Assembly (NCBI RefSeq): GCF_028765165.1
Contig: NZ_JARADB010000003.1
Location: forward strand, 727,210-791,209
DNA: 64,000 nt
Source of the DNA: Paenibacillus sp. MAHUQ-63
Lineage (GTDB): Bacteria; Bacillota; Bacilli; Paenibacillales; NBRC-103111
Direction of reading: 5' to 3'
Part shown: positions 62,139-64,000 of the stretch, one piece after another
Layout of the letters: each line of letters opens with the position of its first letter
How positions within the stretch are numbered: the stretch's first letter is position 1
Translations under genes and position numbers: made by a program
Notes under the pieces: model-generated
The model's input: only the letters and a program-made list of their open reading frames with translations
What the model was told of the DNA's origin: nothing
The model's database searches: none

Positions 62139-62774
62139 ATGAATGATGGCACAATTCAAACTTTAACATTGGGTATGGGTTGCTTCTGGAGCCCTGACGC
62201 TTTGTTCGGACAATTAACCGGCATCATAAGAACGCGTGTAGGCTTTGCCGGAGGGACGACGGATCATCCGACTTACCGGCATCTAGGAGACCATAGCGAA
62301 ATGGTCGAAATGGATTTCGATTCTGGTATCGTAAGTTTGGAGACCCTGTTGAATGTGTTCTGGAGCAACCATAATCCATTGAATATCAACGATTACAAAG
62401 GCCGACAGTATAGATCCTTGATATTATTTCGAGATTCCACACAGAACGATGTCATCCAGGAGGTCAAGAGAAGCATCGAGGAACAAGGCCAAGGAATACT
62501 GGACACCGAGATTGCTCCTTTTACCGTTTTTTATCCTGCCGAAGATCGACATCAGAAATATTATTTGAAACGGTATCCAGCTGCGGTTGAAAAACTGAGA
62601 ACGATCCTTCCCACCGATGAAGAACTGACGAATGCCACCTTGGCTGCACGCTTAAACGGTTTGGCTAAAGGTTATACCAATTTGGAGAAAATTATCAATG
62701 AAATCCGGACCTGGCAAATGAGCGGTAAGGAACAAGAAGAGATCATCCAGCTAATCAAACAAATAAAATGGTGA
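62139..62774 (+). CDS. MsrA-like peptide methionine sulfoxide reductase
   Basis: Probable reductase of 211 aa. The MsrA fold is clear: GMGCFWSPDALFG with the catalytic Cys, GFAGGTTDHPTYRHLGDHSEMVEM and QYRSLILF. The residue after Trp is Ser rather than the usual Gly, and the C-terminal part is longer than in standard MsrA, so substrate or recycling may differ. The start ATG 62139 follows GGAGGTGG. Its 3' end lies 15 bp from the convergent TetR gene; no terminator is visible between them. Confidence 0.85.
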   Translation: MNDGTIQTLTLGMGCFWSPDALFGQLTGIIRTRVGFAGGTTDHPTYRHLGDHSEMVEMDFDSGIVSLETLLNVFWSNHNPLNINDYKGRQYRSLILFRDSTQNDVIQEVKRSIEEQGQGILDTEIAPFTVFYPAEDRHQKYYLKRYPAAVEKLRTILPTDEELTNATLAARLNGLAKGYTNLEKIINEIRTWQMSGKEQEEIIQLIKQIKW

Positions 62775-62789
62775 GGGCAACCGGGTTGT

Positions 62790-63389
62790 TCAATGGATCT
62801 TCGAGCAGAATTGCTCCAGGTAGGAAGAGAAACTGACCATATTCATTTTCATGTACCTGTTGTCTCCTTCCAGCTTGCTGAGCATAATGCCGCCTTCCAA
62901 TAACGAAAAGGCAAACGAGGCTAATGCGTCCATATCTAGGTTTTCTTTGAATTCCCCTGTTTGTATCCCTTCATTAATGATCCGCTTCATCATGTCCAAA
63001 GCATCGTGTAGACCGTGTTGGGCTCTTTGACGCAATGTGGGATGTGTATCGTCACTCTCTACGGCTGTGTTCTGTAAGGGGCAACCGCCTATGAATGGGG
63101 GATTGTTCACAACATCCTCATATACACGGAAGAATGCGAGCAGTCGGCCCGCTGCGGACTCCTCTTTACTAATCGCTTCGGCTAAACTCCTGCCTACAAC
63201 ACTGGCGGCATACTGATAGGCTTCCAGGGCAATTTCGTCTTTGCTGCTGAAGTGGCGATAGATTCCTCCCTTCTGGATCCCGGTAGCGGCGATAATATCG
63301 TTTAATGACGAACCGGCGTATCCTTGTTGGTTAAAAAGCTGCGCGGATTTCATGATGATATGTTCCCGTGTTTTTTCCCCTTTTTTCAT
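62790..63389 (-). CDS. TetR-family transcriptional regulator
   Basis: Repressor of 199 aa. The N-terminal helix-turn-helix contains SAQLFNQQGYAGSSLNDIIAA and GIYRHFSSKDEIA; the C-terminal part is the ligand/dimer domain with GGCPLQNTAVESDD, as in YxaF/LmrA-type members. The start is ATG 63389, with GGGGAGG upstream; a -10 box TATAAT lies at 63424-63429. It is divergent from the peroxiredoxin-like gene, and a palindrome at 63481-63504 is the likely operator. Confidence 0.92.
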   Translation of the reverse strand: MKKGEKTREHIIMKSAQLFNQQGYAGSSLNDIIAATGIQKGGIYRHFSSKDEIALEAYQYAASVVGRSLAEAISKEESAAGRLLAFFRVYEDVVNNPPFIGGCPLQNTAVESDDTHPTLRQRAQHGLHDALDMMKRIINEGIQTGEFKENLDMDALASFAFSLLEGGIMLSKLEGDNRYMKMNMVSFSSYLEQFCSKIH

Positions 63390-63423
63390 ATATCCTCCCC
63401 TACGAGTGAGATTCTGTTTAATC

Positions 63424-63429
63424 ATTATA
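63424..63429 (-). promoter_or_regulatory. -10 box of the TetR gene
   Basis: Consensus TATAAT on the minus strand, 35 bp upstream of the regulator's start; no good -35 box is seen. Confidence 0.5.
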
Positions 63430-63480
63430 ACAAAATTTAGGATTACACTCTTGCCTTCCGCTCGGGATGTGATAAAATCA

Positions 63481-63504
63481 AAAAAGATACCACATGGTAT
63501 CTTT
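63481..63504. promoter_or_regulatory. operator candidate of the TetR regulator
   Basis: Perfect 10-bp inverted repeat AAAAGATACC / GGTATCTTTT around a four-base centre, midway between the TetR gene and the peroxiredoxin-like gene. Size and symmetry fit TetR-type operators. Confidence 0.65.
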
Positions 63505-63567
63505 TGCTAATATGTTTATATGGGTGTTGTCACGTCTCTAATGTCCACAAAAAAGGAGAGTTGTGCC

Positions 63568-64000
63568 ATGACGCTTCAAGAACAATTGGATCAGCAAAAA
63601 GCGGGCTTTATGACAAGAGTACTTGCAGAGGTTCAGGCTGATATTTTACGGCTCGTGAAGGAGCAGCAGCAATCCGGTATCGATTTCGGCCTGAAGGAAG
63701 GGGCCCAAGCTCCGAATTTCACGTTGACCAATCCGCTCGGCGAACCAATCACCCTGTATGACGAGCTTGCCCAAGGGCCGGTTGTCCTGGCCTTCTACCG
63801 CGGCAGCTGGTGTCCGTTCTGCAATATTCAGCTCAGAGCCTACCAGCAATTACTGCCTGAGATGGAGAAGTACGGCGGCAGGCTGATTGCCGTCTCTCCG
63901 CAAAGCTCTGATAACACGCTATCCCAGAAGGAGAAAGAGGAGCTGACCTTCCAGGTGCTAAGCGATCCGAACGGCCTTGTCGCCGAAAGCTACAACCTTT
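63568..64000 (+). CDS. peroxiredoxin-like (AhpC/TSA) protein, partial
   Basis: Thioredoxin-fold antioxidant protein, cut by the right edge after 144 codons. A helical N-terminal extension of about 45 residues precedes the AhpC/TSA domain (GAQAPNFTLTNPLG), with the active site YRGSWCPFCNIQL (CxxC). The ATG 63568 follows AAAAGGAG. It is divergent from a TetR gene with a palindromic operator between them, so it is probably induced by an electrophile or oxidant. Confidence 0.9.
   Translation, partial: MTLQEQLDQQKAGFMTRVLAEVQADILRLVKEQQQSGIDFGLKEGAQAPNFTLTNPLGEPITLYDELAQGPVVLAFYRGSWCPFCNIQLRAYQQLLPEMEKYGGRLIAVSPQSSDNTLSQKEKEELTFQVLSDPNGLVAESYNL

Overview
The window looks like a chromosomal segment of a Bacillota soil bacterium, most likely Paenibacillus or a close relative. 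This is inferred from the strong AGGAGG-type ribosome binding sites, the YesM/YesN-type two-component pairs, the LplA/LplB/LplC-type sugar importers without their own ATPase, a SAM-I (S-box) riboswitch, a GlpP antiterminator and a short interspersed palindromic repeat of a kind I associate with Paenibacillus. No database search was possible, so the genus is an inference.

Region 1-41 kb is a carbohydrate-scavenging island transcribed almost entirely from the minus strand. It begins with an operon of two permeases, a binding lipoprotein, a sensor kinase, an AraC-type response regulator and a GH2 beta-galactosidase (9142 down to beyond the left edge). A GH38 alpha-mannosidase lies upstream. After a divergent uracil-DNA glycosylase and a CysJ-like reductase comes a Ugp-like glycerol-phosphate/glycerophosphodiester import unit (21529-14669): metallophosphoesterase, GlpP antiterminator, a leader terminator, then binding protein, HAD phosphatase, ATPase and two permeases. 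A SAM riboswitch with a short orphan gene, four palindromic repeats and an IS3-family remnant (21.7-23.1 kb) separate it from a pectin-type unit: LplB/LplC/LplA-like importer, YesS-type AraC regulator and GH105 unsaturated glucuronyl hydrolase (30184-23143). A divergent cupin-AraC regulator follows. The next unit (40260-31354) has a GH95 fucosidase, a binding lipoprotein, response regulator, kinase and two permeases. Only the Ugp-like unit carries an ATPase, so the other three sugar importers must borrow one (MsmX-like sharing is known in Bacilli).

Region 40.4-47.9 kb is a divergent dipeptide/oligopeptide-type ABC system. It has a fused double ATPase on the minus strand and, on the plus strand, two permeases with long N-terminal extensions. 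The family-5 binding lipoprotein appears circularly permuted: the piece normally at the C terminus comes first. This is the most unusual thing I found in the window.

Region 48.7-55.5 kb is a purine nucleoside uptake and salvage operon: Pot-like binding lipoprotein, attenuator, nucleoside hydrolase, two permeases, ATPase and adenine deaminase. The order implies import of a nucleoside, cleavage to the base and deamination of adenine.

Region 55.5-64 kb is ordinary single-gene housekeeping and stress material: a DUF2294/MpsC-like protein, O-methyltransferase with divergent LysR regulator, isochorismatase-like hydrolase with divergent Lrp regulator, GNAT acetyltransferase, a secreted protein with two internal repeats, a cyclase-family protein, a small phosphatase-like protein with an odd active site, an MsrA-like protein, a TetR regulator and a peroxiredoxin-like protein cut by the right edge.
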